Of a DNA stretch of 64,000 bases, positions 45,213 to 55,384 are shown one piece after another (position 1 is the first letter of the stretch; every line of letters begins with the position of its first letter). The position numbers and the translations under genes are program-made. The stretch is from Aquarana catesbeiana. Lineage: Eukaryota; Chordata; Amphibia; Anura; Ranidae. The notes under the pieces were generated by a model. That model made no database searches. It was given only the letters and a program-made list of their open reading frames with translations, and had not been told where the DNA came from. The stretch covers positions 491,825,393-491,889,392 of the forward strand of contig NC_133326.1 in the NCBI RefSeq assembly GCF_042186555.1, read 5' to 3'.

Positions 45213-45856
45213 TATATGGCTGTGTTTGAAGATATGCTCTGTTTATTTCTGACAGATTGTGACTGTATTCAGCCTTATTACAGTTTGATTTGTATTTGTA
45301 TGATTACTTGCTGCATCAACAAATAAAAAAGTTTTGATTAAAAAAAAAAAAAAAAAAAAGAGAGAAAAAAAATGAGACTTTAGCATCACTTTAAAAATAG
45401 CAAACATGTCTATACGTACCTGCCCTGTGAAATGGTTTTACACAGAGCAGACCAGATCCTCCTCTTCTTGGGTCCCTCTTCAGTGCTCTTGGCTCCTCTC
45501 TCCTGTTGCGTGCCCCCACAGCAAGCAGCTTGCTATGGGGGCACCCGAGCTGCAGCTCCCTGTGTCCATTCAGACAAGGATTCATGTCCCGGCCTCGCCC
45601 CCTTTCTTTCCTTGTTGGCTCACTGACTTTGATTGACAGCAGTAGGAACTAATGGCGCCACACTGCTGTCTCATCCACAGAGGAGGGAGAGTCCCGGACA
45701 GTCAAATCTCTCATGCAACATCGCTGGCTCTAGATGGACCTCAGGTAAGTATCAGAGGGTCTGAGGGGGGCTGCTGCACACAGAAGGTTTTTTTTATCTT
45801 AATGCATAGAATACATAAGATAAAAAAACTTCTGTCTTTACAACCACTTTAATTTA

Positions 45857-46436
45857 ACCACTTGAGCTCTGAAAGATTTTAGCCCCCTTCATGACCAGCC
45901 CTTTTTTTGCAATTCAGCACTGTGCTATTTTAACAATTGCTCAGTCATGCAAAGCTGTACCCAAACACAATTTATATCATGATTTTTAGAGCTTTCTTTT
46001 GGTGGTATTTGATCACTGGGTTTTTTTATTTTTTGCGATATAAATGAAAAAAGACCAAAAAAAAATAAAACAAGAAAAAAACAATTGAGTACTGTCCAGA
46101 TATTTTCTACTTTCTGCTATAAAACATATCCAGTAAAAAAATTTAAAAAATTAAATTTCTTCATAAATTTAGGCAAAAATGTATTTTGCTAAAAGTCTTT
46201 GGTAAAAAAAAAATAAGTGTATATTAACTGGTTTGTGTGAAAGATATAGCATTCACTAAAATCACTCCTTATGTTCTGACACAGCCTATCTCTGTCTTGA
46301 GGCCCTTAAAATGTCAGGACAGTAAAAAATACCCCCCAAATAACCCCTTTTTGGAATGTAGACAGTCCAACGTATTTAGTAAGCGGCATGGCGAATTTCT
46401 GAAGCTGTCGTTTTTTGTCACAATTTTTTGGAAAAT
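45857..46436 (+). repeat. Dispersed repeat R1, plus copy
   Basis: Starts near AACCACTTGAGCTCTG and shares GCCCCCTTCATGACCAG and the GGTGGTATTTGATCAC block with the 41553 copy. It runs into a new TTAAAGTGGTTGTAAAG repeat at 46436. Confidence 0.7.
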
Positions 46437-46865
46437 TAAAGTGGTTGTAAAGTCTCAAGGTTTTAAAATAGAATGCATTAAGGTGAAAAACCTTCTGTGC
46501 TGCAGCTCCCCCCCAGACCCCCCCCCCTTTTTCTTACCTGAGCCTGATCTGATCCAGCGATGTGCACAAGCGCAGCAGCTCCAGCCACTGTCACTCTCCT
46601 CATTTGACAGATTGATAGCAGCAGGAGCCATTGGCCTTCCTTGCCAAGATCCTCTGAGAGAAAAGCAAGGTGCACCAAAAGATGCAACAAATGGTATATT
46701 TAATTAAAATCAGCCAAATGCCTACTCACACTTATATATAGATCAATAGGCATATAACAGTATAATAATGTGGTAACTCAGCGGGTCCCCGGTGGATGGT
46801 AGTGTGTAGATGTTAACATGAGAGGAGAGGAAAGGAACAACTGGCCGGACATCCGTCTCATCGTC
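46437..46865. other. Truncated TTAA-type repeat and AT-rich stretch, no gene
   Basis: 46437-46660 is the start of another TTAAAGTGGTTG copy (shares GATGTGCACAAGCGC with 42030). The rest to 46865 shows no coding signal. Confidence 0.5.
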
Positions 46866-47335
46866 TTAGAACCAGCATGGAACGCACTCAGAGCCACATC
46901 GGAACCTACGTGACAGGGCCGGGGACATGGAGGAACGCATTAGTTCTTTGGAGGACACTGTGCATCCCCTGTCAGTTAATATGCGTGATACAACTGGGGA
47001 GACGGCCGCCCTTTGCGCCAAAATTGATGATTTGGAGAATCGTTCTCGCCGGAACAATCTCCGCTTTGTTGGGTTCCCTGAGCGAGCAGAAGGCTCACAT
47101 CCTATAAAATGTATCTACTCCTGGCTGAGGGACATTTTTGGCACAGATGCACCTTCATTCTCTTATGTGATTGAACGTGCACACCGCACCCCTCCCCGTC
47201 CTCCTCCAGAGGGAGCCCCTCCACGCTCCATTATAGCACGCATTCTCAATTTCCAGGATAATATATCGATCTATCCTGATTCTCAGCTGAAGTCCAGCGC
47301 CAGTGTATCTCCTTCTCAGCTTTAAATGGCGCTGT
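46866..47335 (+). pseudogene. L1 ORF1 fragment, plus strand
   Basis: The frame from 46927 (133 codons with stop) has the coiled coil ERISSLEDTVHPL and the conserved core start DLENRSRRNNLRFVGFPE (about residues 35-52), then ERAHRTPPRPPP. The upstream frame near 46866-46930 continues the coiled coil. It is truncated at both ends and passes directly into L2-like sequence. Confidence 0.85.
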
Positions 47336-47339
47336 ACTT

Positions 47340-48480
47340 GAGCTTCAGTCTAAATTTAAAAATCTAGGGGTGATATTTGATGCTAGTTTACCTTTTGATC
47401 CACATGTGCAAAATGTCAGAACATCTTCTTTCCACTTGAGAAACATTGCTCGGCTGCGTCCTATGCTATCATACACTGTAGCGGAAAAGCTAATCCATAC
47501 ATTTTTGTTCTCCCGACTTATCTACTGAAATGCTCTACTCTCTGGTGTACCTAAATCCACTATTAATCAACTACAATAGTAGTACAAACATCTGCAGCCA
47601 GAATCCTGACTAGGTCTGTTACAAGTGATCATATCAGCCCTATCCTGGAGTCCTTGCACTTGCTACCCGTCAGGTTTCGCCTAGACTTTAAGATCATCTT
47701 TCTCACCTATAAGGCTCATCATGGCTTGGCACCCCATTATCCCTCTGAACTTTTATCAACTTACACCCCCCTTCTTATGCTGGTATTCTGTGTGTCCCCC
47801 CTACTGCCTGGGAGAGCTCGGTGGGTGGGGGGTGGTCGGCTCTTTTTGATACTTAATACATTTTTTGAGGAGGCAGCTGTCTGGGTGTATTTTTTGCATT
47901 TCTTTCTTTTTGTTAGTGTCCCCCCTACTCACCTACACTCGATGGAAGACAGAGCCTTCTCCTGCTATGCCCCAAAACTCTGGAATTCACTTCCACAGAA
48001 CATCAGAAAGTCATCTTCTCTAAACTGATTCAAATCATATTTAAAAACTTTTGTCTTTAGACAAGCTTTTACATAATAGCCCATTTTTTCCTCTTTTTTA
48101 CCAAGTGTATTTCTTATGTTTTTGTTTTTCTTGTGTTTGTAAAGTGCTTTGAGAAGCTAGCTTAAGGCTCATTTCACACTTGTGTGACTTGAAAGTCGCA
48201 ATTTTGCCACAATTTTTACAGTGACTTTGACGCGACTTGAAGCAATGCCTGTGTAATCTTGAGGTCTATGGACCTCAAGTCGCATCAAAGTCAGACCAAG
48301 GTAGTGCAGGGACTACTTTGAAGTCGCTGCAACTTGAAGATGCACAGATATGAATGGTACTCAATGGAAATCATGGGGTACAACTTGTCATGCAACTTTG
48401 CAGCCCCAAGTCGCACAAGCGTGAAAGGGGCCTTAAAGCTGTTATATAAAATAAAGTTTATTATTTTTATAAAAAGGGAG
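47340..48480 (+). pseudogene. L2-like LINE: end of reverse transcriptase and 3' tail
   Basis: In one frame from about 47360: NLGVIFDASL, SSFHLRNIARLRP and IHTFLFSRLIY, then stops at about 47526 and 47577. Further on SLHLLPVRFRLDFKI (47654 frame) and later YAPKLWNSLPQNIR close the L2-type C-terminus near 48030. The 3' end reads AAAGTGCTTTGAGAAG ... ATAAAATAAAGTTTATTATT, interrupted by the MITE 48166-48432. A 111-bp insertion (47805-47915) with 13-bp repeats GTGTCCCCCCTAC splits the coding part. Confidence 0.88.
48166..48432. mobile_element. TTAA-flanked MITE
   Basis: TTAA lies on both sides (48162-48165 and 48433-48436). Ends GGCTCATTTCACACTTG and CAAGCGTGAAAGGGGCC are inverted, and internal AAGTCGC words are repeated. 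The host L2 tail reads continuously when it is left out, so limits and target are firm. Confidence 0.88.
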
Positions 48481-48744
48481 CATTACATATACAGTCAGGT
48501 CCATAAATATTGGGACATTGACACAATTCTAATCTTTTTGGCTCTATACACCACCACAATGGATTTGAAATGAAACGAACAAGATGTGCTTTAACTGCAG
48601 ACTTTCAGCTTTAATTTGAGGGTATTTATATCCAAATCAGGTGAATGGTGTAGAAATTACAACAGTTTGTATATGTGCCTCCCACTTTTTAAGGGACCAA
48701 AAGCAATGGGACAGATTAACAATCATCCATCAAACTTTCACTTT

Positions 48745-49670
48745 TTAATACTTGGTTGCAAATCCTTTGCAGTCAATTACAGCCTGAAGTCTGGAATGCA
48801 TAGACATCACCAGATGCTGGGTTTCATCCCTGGTGATGCTCTGCCAGGCCTCTACTGCAACTGTCTTCAGTTCCTGCTTGTTCTTGGGGCATTTTCCCTT
48901 CAGTTTTGTCTTCAGCAAGTGAAATGCATGCTCAATCGGATTCATGCGACAGGTCATTGTCTATTTGCACTGTGAAGCTCCGTCCAATGAGTTCTGAAGC
49001 ATGTTGCTGAATATGAGCAGATAATATTGCCCGAAACACTTCAGAATTCATCCTGCTGCTTTTGCCAGCAGTCACATCATCAATAAATACAAGAGAACCA
49101 GTTCCAGGGGCAGCCATACATGCCCACACCATGACACTACCACCACCATGCTTCACTGATGAGGTGGTATGCTTTGGATCATGAGCAGTTCCTTTACAAG
49201 TTGATCTTGGTCTCATCTGTCCATAGGATGTTGTTCCAGAACTGTTAAGTCTTTTTTAGATGTTGTTTGGCAAACTCTAATCTGGCCTTCCTGTTTTTGA
49301 GGCTCACCAATGGTTTACATCTTGTGGTGAACCCTCTGTATTCACTCTGGTGAAGTCTTCTCTTGATTGTTGACTTTGACACACATACACCTACCTCTTG
49401 GAGAATGTTCTTGATCTGGCCAACTGTTGTGAAGGGTGTTTTCTTCACCAGGGAAAGAATTCTTCGGTCATCCACCACAGTTGTTTTCCGTGGTCCTCCT
49501 GGTCTTTTGGTATTGCTGAGCTCACCGGTGCATTCTTTCTTTTTAAGGATGTTCCAAACAGTTGATTTGGCCACACCTAATGTTTTTGCTATCTCTCTGA
49601 TGGGTTTGTTTTGTTTTTTCAGCTTAATGGTGGCTTGCTTCACTGATAGCGACAGCTCTTTGGATCTCAT
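48745..49670 (-). pseudogene. Tc1-like transposase (copy B)
   Basis: ATG 49670 (MRSKELSLSVKQ) opens an intact N-terminal part: two helix-turn-helix motifs (PIREIAKTLGVAKSTVWNIL) and the PGGPRKTT hook. It ends at a stop near 49245, just before the first catalytic Asp. 49216-48932 and 48957-48745 carry the remaining catalytic parts, including the third residue Glu (NPIEHAFH). Deletions near 49195 and 48950 remove parts of the core, including the second Asp region. Confidence 0.9.
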
Positions 49671-49845
49671 ATTGAGAGTTGACAGCAACAGATTCCAAAT
49701 GCAAATAGCACACTTGAAATGAACTCTGGACCTTTTATCTGCTCTTTGTAAATGGCATAATGAGGGAATAACACACACCTGGCCATGGAACAGCTGAGCA
49801 GCCAAATGTCCATTACTTTTGGTCCCTTAAAAAGTGGGAGGCACA

Positions 49846-50544
49846 GGGAAACCTTCCAGAACACCTTTCCCTCAGCCTCCGGGAAACTTAAGGCAGGGTA
49901 GAAGGCAAACCAGGGTTAGACAGGAGGCCTAGGCCCCCCCTGTGCCGGTCTATCCTGTCTATATCCTTCTACACCCTCACACGCATCTTTCTTCTCACCC
50001 CTGCCACCCACCTCTCCCCACCTATCCAACCCTCCCTTCTTCCCCAACAGTCCCACCACCCCCCCACCACGCTCCATCCCCACACACATATAGCTAATAC
50101 ACCTAAATCTGGTTGTCAGCTGGCCTGTCAACCATGGAAATCACACCAAACGACTATTATACTCTCCCCGAATAATCTATCACATCACGAACTATGTTCA
50201 CCCATCCTTATATAGCGACTCCCCCACACAACCGCTATTACTTCAAGAAATCAGCCTGACTTATGGAACTATCCTCCCAAAAATTAAGCCCCTCTGGGCC
50301 TACAAACTATATAGCTTGCTTGTATTCACTATACAATATTTGCCACCTTGCTGACTATCCTTAAAGACACCATAAATCTTCTACTTAACTTCTTGTCGTT
50401 ATAGCGAGATTAAATGTTAACACAATGTTTTTGTTTTGGTTTACCTGTACTTACCCAGGCCAATGGGCCCATGTAAAATATGTTTTTGTACATACATCTG
50501 TATGTATACTTTAAGCATCCTCAATAAAATATTATGGAAGCGAA
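49846..50544 (+). mobile_element. LINE 3'-end insertion in the Tc1-like copy
   Basis: Flanked by the 17-bp duplication AAAAAGTGGGAGGCACA (49829-49845 and 50545-50561). Ends with AATAAAATATTATGGAAGCG plus A's, the form of a 5'-truncated LINE 3' UTR. No frame was recognised; C-rich at the left, AT-rich at the right. Confidence 0.8.
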
Positions 50545-50745
50545 AAAAAGTGGGAGGCACATATACAAACTGTTGTAATTCCTACACTGTTCACCTGATT
50601 TGGATGTAAATACCCTCAAATTAAAGCTGAAAGTCGGCAGTTAAAGCACATCTTGTTAATTTCATTTCAAATCCATTGTGGTGGTGTATAGAGCCAAAAA
50701 GATTAGAATTGTGTCGATGTCCCAATATTTATATACCTGACTGTA

Positions 50746-51248
50746 TAATCAAACTCAGCATGTCCTCTTGTTAATCCAATAAGGGTAGAGAAAGGGCATT
50801 CTAAAAGTGCAACAGCAGGAAACAAACCTGAATAGCCCTTTTCTCTAACTGTTCTATTAAATACAGTAATAGTTTATCTGTGAAAAGAAAAACCCTACTG
50901 AGTGGATCTATTTAATTATTGTATAAAATGTTAGGTAATCAACATTGAATTTTTTATAATAACAGCATTTAAAGCTGAACTCGAGGGACAAATGAAAACT
51001 ACCCTTGCAGTGGAGCTCCCCCTGTACTGCAAAGGTTAAAGTGGTTGTAAACCAAGATAGTTTGCTGACATCTAAAAAAATAGGACACCTCACTACTAAT
51101 ATTCTTTCATTTCTGGGTCACATCATTTTTTTTTTTTCACCTGAGTACAGTTGAGGTGGGGGTTAAGCCAAAGCTTTTGCATGTAGGACCAGCATTGCTT
51201 ACTGCATTGTAAACGAGAGTACCAAGGGCCTACAACAAAAAGGGAGAA
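50746..51248. other. No gene; one TTAAAGTGGTTG repeat end
   Basis: Nothing coding. A TTAAAGTGGTTGTAAACC word near 51038 marks the start of another TTAA-type repeat that is cut by the next element. Confidence 0.5.
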
Positions 51249-51300
51249 CAGGGGAGCAGTGTTAATTTTGGCAGCAAATTTTGATTTAGTTTTAGTCTTA

Positions 51301-51769
51301 TGCCGCGTACACGCGGCCGTTTTTGCCGTCGGAATTCCACTCAAGCTGTCTTGCATACACAAGATCACACCAAATTCCGACTGTCCAGAACAATGTGACG
51401 TACACCACGTACGACGGAACTAGAAAAAGGTAGTTCGAGAACCAGTGTGCCACCCTTTGGGCTCCTTCTGCTAATCTCATGTTTATCTTGTGTTAATAGG
51501 AGGTTATTAGTTTTATCAGACTGAGCGATTCCGTCTCGTATTTGCTTCAGAGCATGCATTGTTTTTGGTCCGTCGGAACAGCATACAGACGAGCAGTTTT
51601 ACCATTAGTAATTCGTTCCATCGGAAAAATTTCAAACATGTTCTACATCTAAGTCCGTCGGAATTTTTGATGGGAAAAGTCCAATGGGGCATACACACGA
51701 TCGGAATATACGATGAAAAGCTCCCATCGGACTCTTTCTGTCGGAAATTCCACTCGTGTGTATGCAGCA
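51301..51769. mobile_element. PIF/Harbinger-type MITE (copy 2)
   Basis: TGCCGCGTACAC ... GTGTGTATGCAGCA, flanked by TTA (51298-51300 and 51770-51772) inside TTTTAGTC|TTA|GTCTT. Internal CGTCGGAAT words. The subfamily is like 63476. Confidence 0.88.
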
Positions 51770-52164
51770 TTAGTCTTAAGACTAAAATTGCATTTTAGTT
51801 TTAGTCCCATTTTAGTCTTCTGCAATTGTTTTAGTTTTAGTCGTATTTAGTTGACTAAATCTCCAGTAAATTTTAGTCGACTAAAATGTCCTACGTTTTG
51901 GTCGACTAAAATCTCCAGTACATTTTAGTCGACTAAAATTCCAGTACATTTTAGTTGACTAAAACTCATTTTATTCATCTAAAATCTAATGGGTGTAATT
52001 AAATTGTAATGCATTAGTTAACATTTCTCTACAATTTCCAAACGCATTATATACTGCTGGAGTGAAAAATCTAATATGTTATTGTTTATGGTATAGAGGT
52101 ATGAACATGCATTACAGAGTAGTGTTAATTTTGAAGTCAAATTTCAAATTTAGTTTTAGTCTTA

Positions 52165-52599
52165 TGTCCTGTACAAACGGTCGGATTTTCCAACGGAAAA
52201 TGTGTGATAGGACCTTGTTGTCGGAAATTCCGACCGTGTGTGGGCTCCATCACACATTTTCCATCGGAATTTCCGACACACAAAGTTTGAGAGCTTGCTA
52301 TAAAATTTTCCGACAACAAAATCTGTTGTCGGAAATTCCGATCGTGTGTACACAAATCCGGCGCACAAAGTGCCACGCATGCTCAGAATAAATTAGGAGA
52401 CGAAAGCTATTGGCTACTGCCCGGTTTATAGTTCCGACGTACGTGTTTTACGTCACCGCGTTTAGAACGATTGGATTTTCCGGCAACTTTGTGTGACCGT
52501 GTGTATGCAAGACAGGTTTGGTGCCAACATCCGTCGGAAAAAATCCATGGATTTTGTTGTCGGAATGTCCGATCAATGTCCAACCGTGTGTACAGGGCA
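52165..52599. mobile_element. PIF/Harbinger-type MITE (copy 3)
   Basis: TGTCCTGTAC ... GTGTGTACAGGGCA, flanked by TTA (52162-52164 and 52600-52602). The interior matches copy 1 (13178) in reverse, for example TTTTACGTCACCGCGTTTAG. Confidence 0.88.
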
Positions 52600-52979
52600 T
52601 TAGTCTTTTGACTAAAATGGCATTTTAGTTTTAGTCCCATTTTAGTCTTCTGACTAAAATTCCATTTTAGTTTTAGTCGTATTTTAGTCGACTAAAATAG
52701 TATTCATTTAGTCGACTAAAATGTTTTAGTTATTTTAGTAGACGAAATTAACACTGCAGGGGAGCACTGGCTGTTTTTTTAATGCAGCCTTAGGCAAAAA
52801 CACGCAGCTCAGTGTACGAAGTACGGAACGAAGTAACTCCCAAACGCAAGTCTGAGAGTTATGTCATCCTGGCCCAGCAAGCTTGCCATTTAGGGGAACA
52901 TGAACATAATAGAACTTGAAGGGATCACTCTCTTGTGTAGGTGTGCTATCATTTGTGCAAATATGCTGTGCTGTGCATA

Positions 52980-53610
52980 CCAGTGTTAATTTCATCAACG
53001 AAAATGCAGAGATGAAAACACATTTTTCCCACATCAGCTTGTGGGAAAAAAAAATGATTAACCAGAACCTGCCGCTCTACAGGTTAATATAGGAGGCAAA
53101 GGGGTGCCCAGGCAAATTCCTTAAAGTTTGGGGTCCCTAGATTAAATCACAAGATACCAGTGATTCCTTTCTTCACTTGATTTCTCACTCCCCACTCCCT
53201 TTCTTGACTCCCTACATTAATTTGCCCCTTCATTCCACTGCTGTGCAGACCAATTGTTAGCTTATGACTATGTTCCTATATAATGAAGGACTGATGATAT
53301 AGTGTGCGAGGCCATTTGGGGTAATGAGGTATTTGCGCTGTACAAGACAATAGCGCAGGTGAGCAAACGTAGTTCAAAGATATTATTATAACTGTTGTAC
53401 TGTACCTTCTGGTTTAGGACAGTTCTCTTAGTTTGTTTTCTTTTATCTCGTGTTGGAGAAATATGTGTATACATGTCATGTGATGATAAAGCGTGTCTCC
53501 GCTTTTGATCTATCATACTAATTGATATTGCTCATGACTCTGTACTGCTAGCAATGATTGTATGCTATATGTTTGGTGTACACATTTTCTTGAATAAACA
53601 AAGTTTAAAA
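52980..53610 (+). mobile_element. LINE 3' UTR fragment (5' truncated)
   Basis: Non-coding stretch that ends TTGAATAAACAAAGTTTAAA followed by A-rich sequence (about 53600), the form of an L1-clade tail. The left limit is uncertain (about 53100). A hAT-end-like CAGTGTTAATTTC lies at about 52980. Confidence 0.55.
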
Positions 53611-53619
53611 AAACAAACA

Positions 53620-55044
53620 ATCAGGATGACAGAACTGGCACTTGCACCTTCAAAAACATGATCACAGTAGCACCTGTTCTTTTTACATCTAGACAGATTT
53701 CTTATATGCTGCATGGGAAATTTAGTATTGTAGCCCTCAGGAATGACGCACAGAATGAAGGAATAAATAGGGCTTTGTACACAAGCGTATCAACTGTTTT
53801 TCTAACCACACAAGTGAATGCGAACACAAAAGAAATTAATAACAGCTTTAATGCAGCTTATAAGCAAGATAGAGCTACTCAAAACAAGCAAAACAAAAAC
53901 AGTAACTCCTGATTCACCTCACATTTTCTCTGAAGAATAATTCACTTGATGTTTAAAGAAAATTTACAATTATCATTTGCTCATTTCAAAAACTTTCTAA
54001 CATCAAGACCAACATTTCTCAACCCTTTTTCCAGTCGCCGCAACCTTAAAAAAGTATGCAAAATATCAAGACCCCCCCAGTGCAAAATATAAAAAAAGTA
54101 AATGTTACTTATCAGTGAAAAATCTGAGCCTGGGACAATGCACGCAATCACCTTGATTAAATTACTTTCACAACAGAAGCCCCCCTTCACATCAGATTTC
54201 CCCCTACACATCAAAACCCCCTCGTCACTTCAGATTCTACCCTATACATCAAAGGCCCCCTATACTTGAGTTCCCCCACTACAACAGAGTCCCATTATCA
54301 CAGAGCTCCCCAATCACACAGCCCCCCATCCCAAAGCTTCCCCCCCCCATCACAGAGCCCTCCAATCTCACAGTGCCCTCCCTTTTGGCTCCAGCAGCAT
54401 GGCAGAAGGCAGGGGGAGTCAGACTTTCACCTTCTAAATTCTAGGGGCAGCCCTGCATGCCACCTTTCCTAGATCAGTTATAGGCTGCCATATTGTGGAC
54501 AAGCTCCATCAACATAGCAGTGAATGCGTCCTGGTGTTAGAGCATCATTGGTTGTTATATTGCTGGCAGGTGGCCCACCTGCACCTTGGCAACTCATGAT
54601 CCAGGGCAAACTGGGTCCCATGTTCACGACAACCCAATGTTCTGTAGCACCCTGGTTGACAAACATGGATCTAGACTTCTACTTTTTTTTATAGGAAATG
54701 GTGATAACTGTACTATTTAGCATATTTACAAAGAGAGATGTTACTAGATTTGCCTATTAGCATTACCCACTCTGACCTGTGTGAATCCAGATCTCCAATA
54801 AGTTGTTATGATGATCCCACACTGCTTTTTTCACCCCATGCACATTTGCCAAGAGTTTCCCCAAATCCCTACTTGTTTTCATAGTTTGCAAACTTCACCA
54901 GTAAGCTTTTTAAGTTGACCGAGTTTCCCAGTGAATGCATTCGGAATATACTATTATAACAATATCTGAACATGTTTATAAGAATATTGTCTTATTAAAA
55001 GAAAGGCACCCTTTTATTTAGCATTTTTTTTGTAAAAATAGTAG
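53620..55044. other. No gene; one MITE end near 54012
   Basis: No coding evidence. ACATTTCTCAACCC (about 54012) followed by GCCGCAACC resembles the left end of a common hAT-type repeat, but the right end was not found. 54180-54400 is C-rich. Confidence 0.4.
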
Positions 55045-55270
55045 ATTTAAAGGGTTAGTTCACCTTTACAGAAAAAAATGTAAAAGTGAACTGACGTGTA
55101 TCTTCTCCTGGCAATGCCGCCCACCCGTCCGACGATGTCATCCTATCAGCAGGGCAGGGGGTGGGAGGAGCTCTCAATTCAGATCTGCAGTCCTCCCGCC
55201 CCCTGCCCTGCTGATAGGATATTATTGGTCGGGGGAGCCATGAGAGGACACACAGGCATGGCCGCACAGC
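55045..55270. repeat. Palindromic repeat with 30-bp arms
   Basis: Begins AAAGGGTTAGTTCACCTTTA, a common form of dispersed-repeat end. Arms 55140-55169 and 55191-55220 are inverse with one mismatch (AGCAGGGCAGGGGGTGGGAG) around a 21-bp loop. Confidence 0.75.
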
Positions 55271-55384
55271 GGGAGGTGAGTGGTGACCGCAGTCTGTGAT
55301 AGCCCTGTGCGGACAGTGCCGCTCACCTCCTGCCGTGCGGCCCAGTCATCCACAGGCCAGGGGAGGTTGGGGACTCCTGTGGTA

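Larger units (their letters stand above)
42318..45360 (+). mobile_element. 5'-truncated L1-clade LINE carrying a Tc1-like insertion
   Basis: Starts inside ORF2 and ends with AATAAAAAAGTTTTGATT and a poly-A run (45341-45359). The Tc1-like element 43598-45212 sits in its 3' UTR. Reading both sides together gives a continuous LINE 3' end. Confidence 0.85.
41877..45856. repeat. TTAA-type snap-back repeat arms around an L1
   Basis: The left arm (41877-42317) starts TTAAAGTGATACTAAAGTC then TTAAAGTGGTTGTAAAGG. The right arm (45362-45856) is largely its inverse and ends CTTTACAACCACTTTAA. Shared inner blocks include AGAGGAGGATCTGG and its complement, and TTTGTTATTTTTAAAG versus CTTTAAAAATAGCAAA. 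The L1 at 42318-45360 lies between them. Further family members start at 46438 and 51038. The TTAA at both ends suggests a piggyBac-type target. Confidence 0.65.
48492..50743 (-). mobile_element. Tc1/mariner element, family 1 copy B, with LINE-tail insertion
   Basis: Both ends are present: CAGTCAGGTCCATAAATATT at 48492 and its inverse ending CTGACTG at 50743, with TA at 48490-48491 and 50744-50745. Inside, a 699-bp insertion (49846-50544) splits the right part. Compared with copy A, two short deletions are visible near 48950 and 49195. Confidence 0.93.
51257..52756. mobile_element. hAT-type element of TTTTAGTC repeats, hosting two MITEs
   Basis: Ends CAGTGTTAATTTTGG and GAAATTAACACTG are inverted and flanked by the identical 8-bp CAGGGGAG (51249-51256 and 52757-52764). 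The interior is made of TTTTAGTCGACTAAAA-type words. A second left end at about 52120 shows two head-to-tail units. Each unit carries a Harbinger-type MITE at the same word. A further end-like fragment lies at 52979. Confidence 0.85.
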
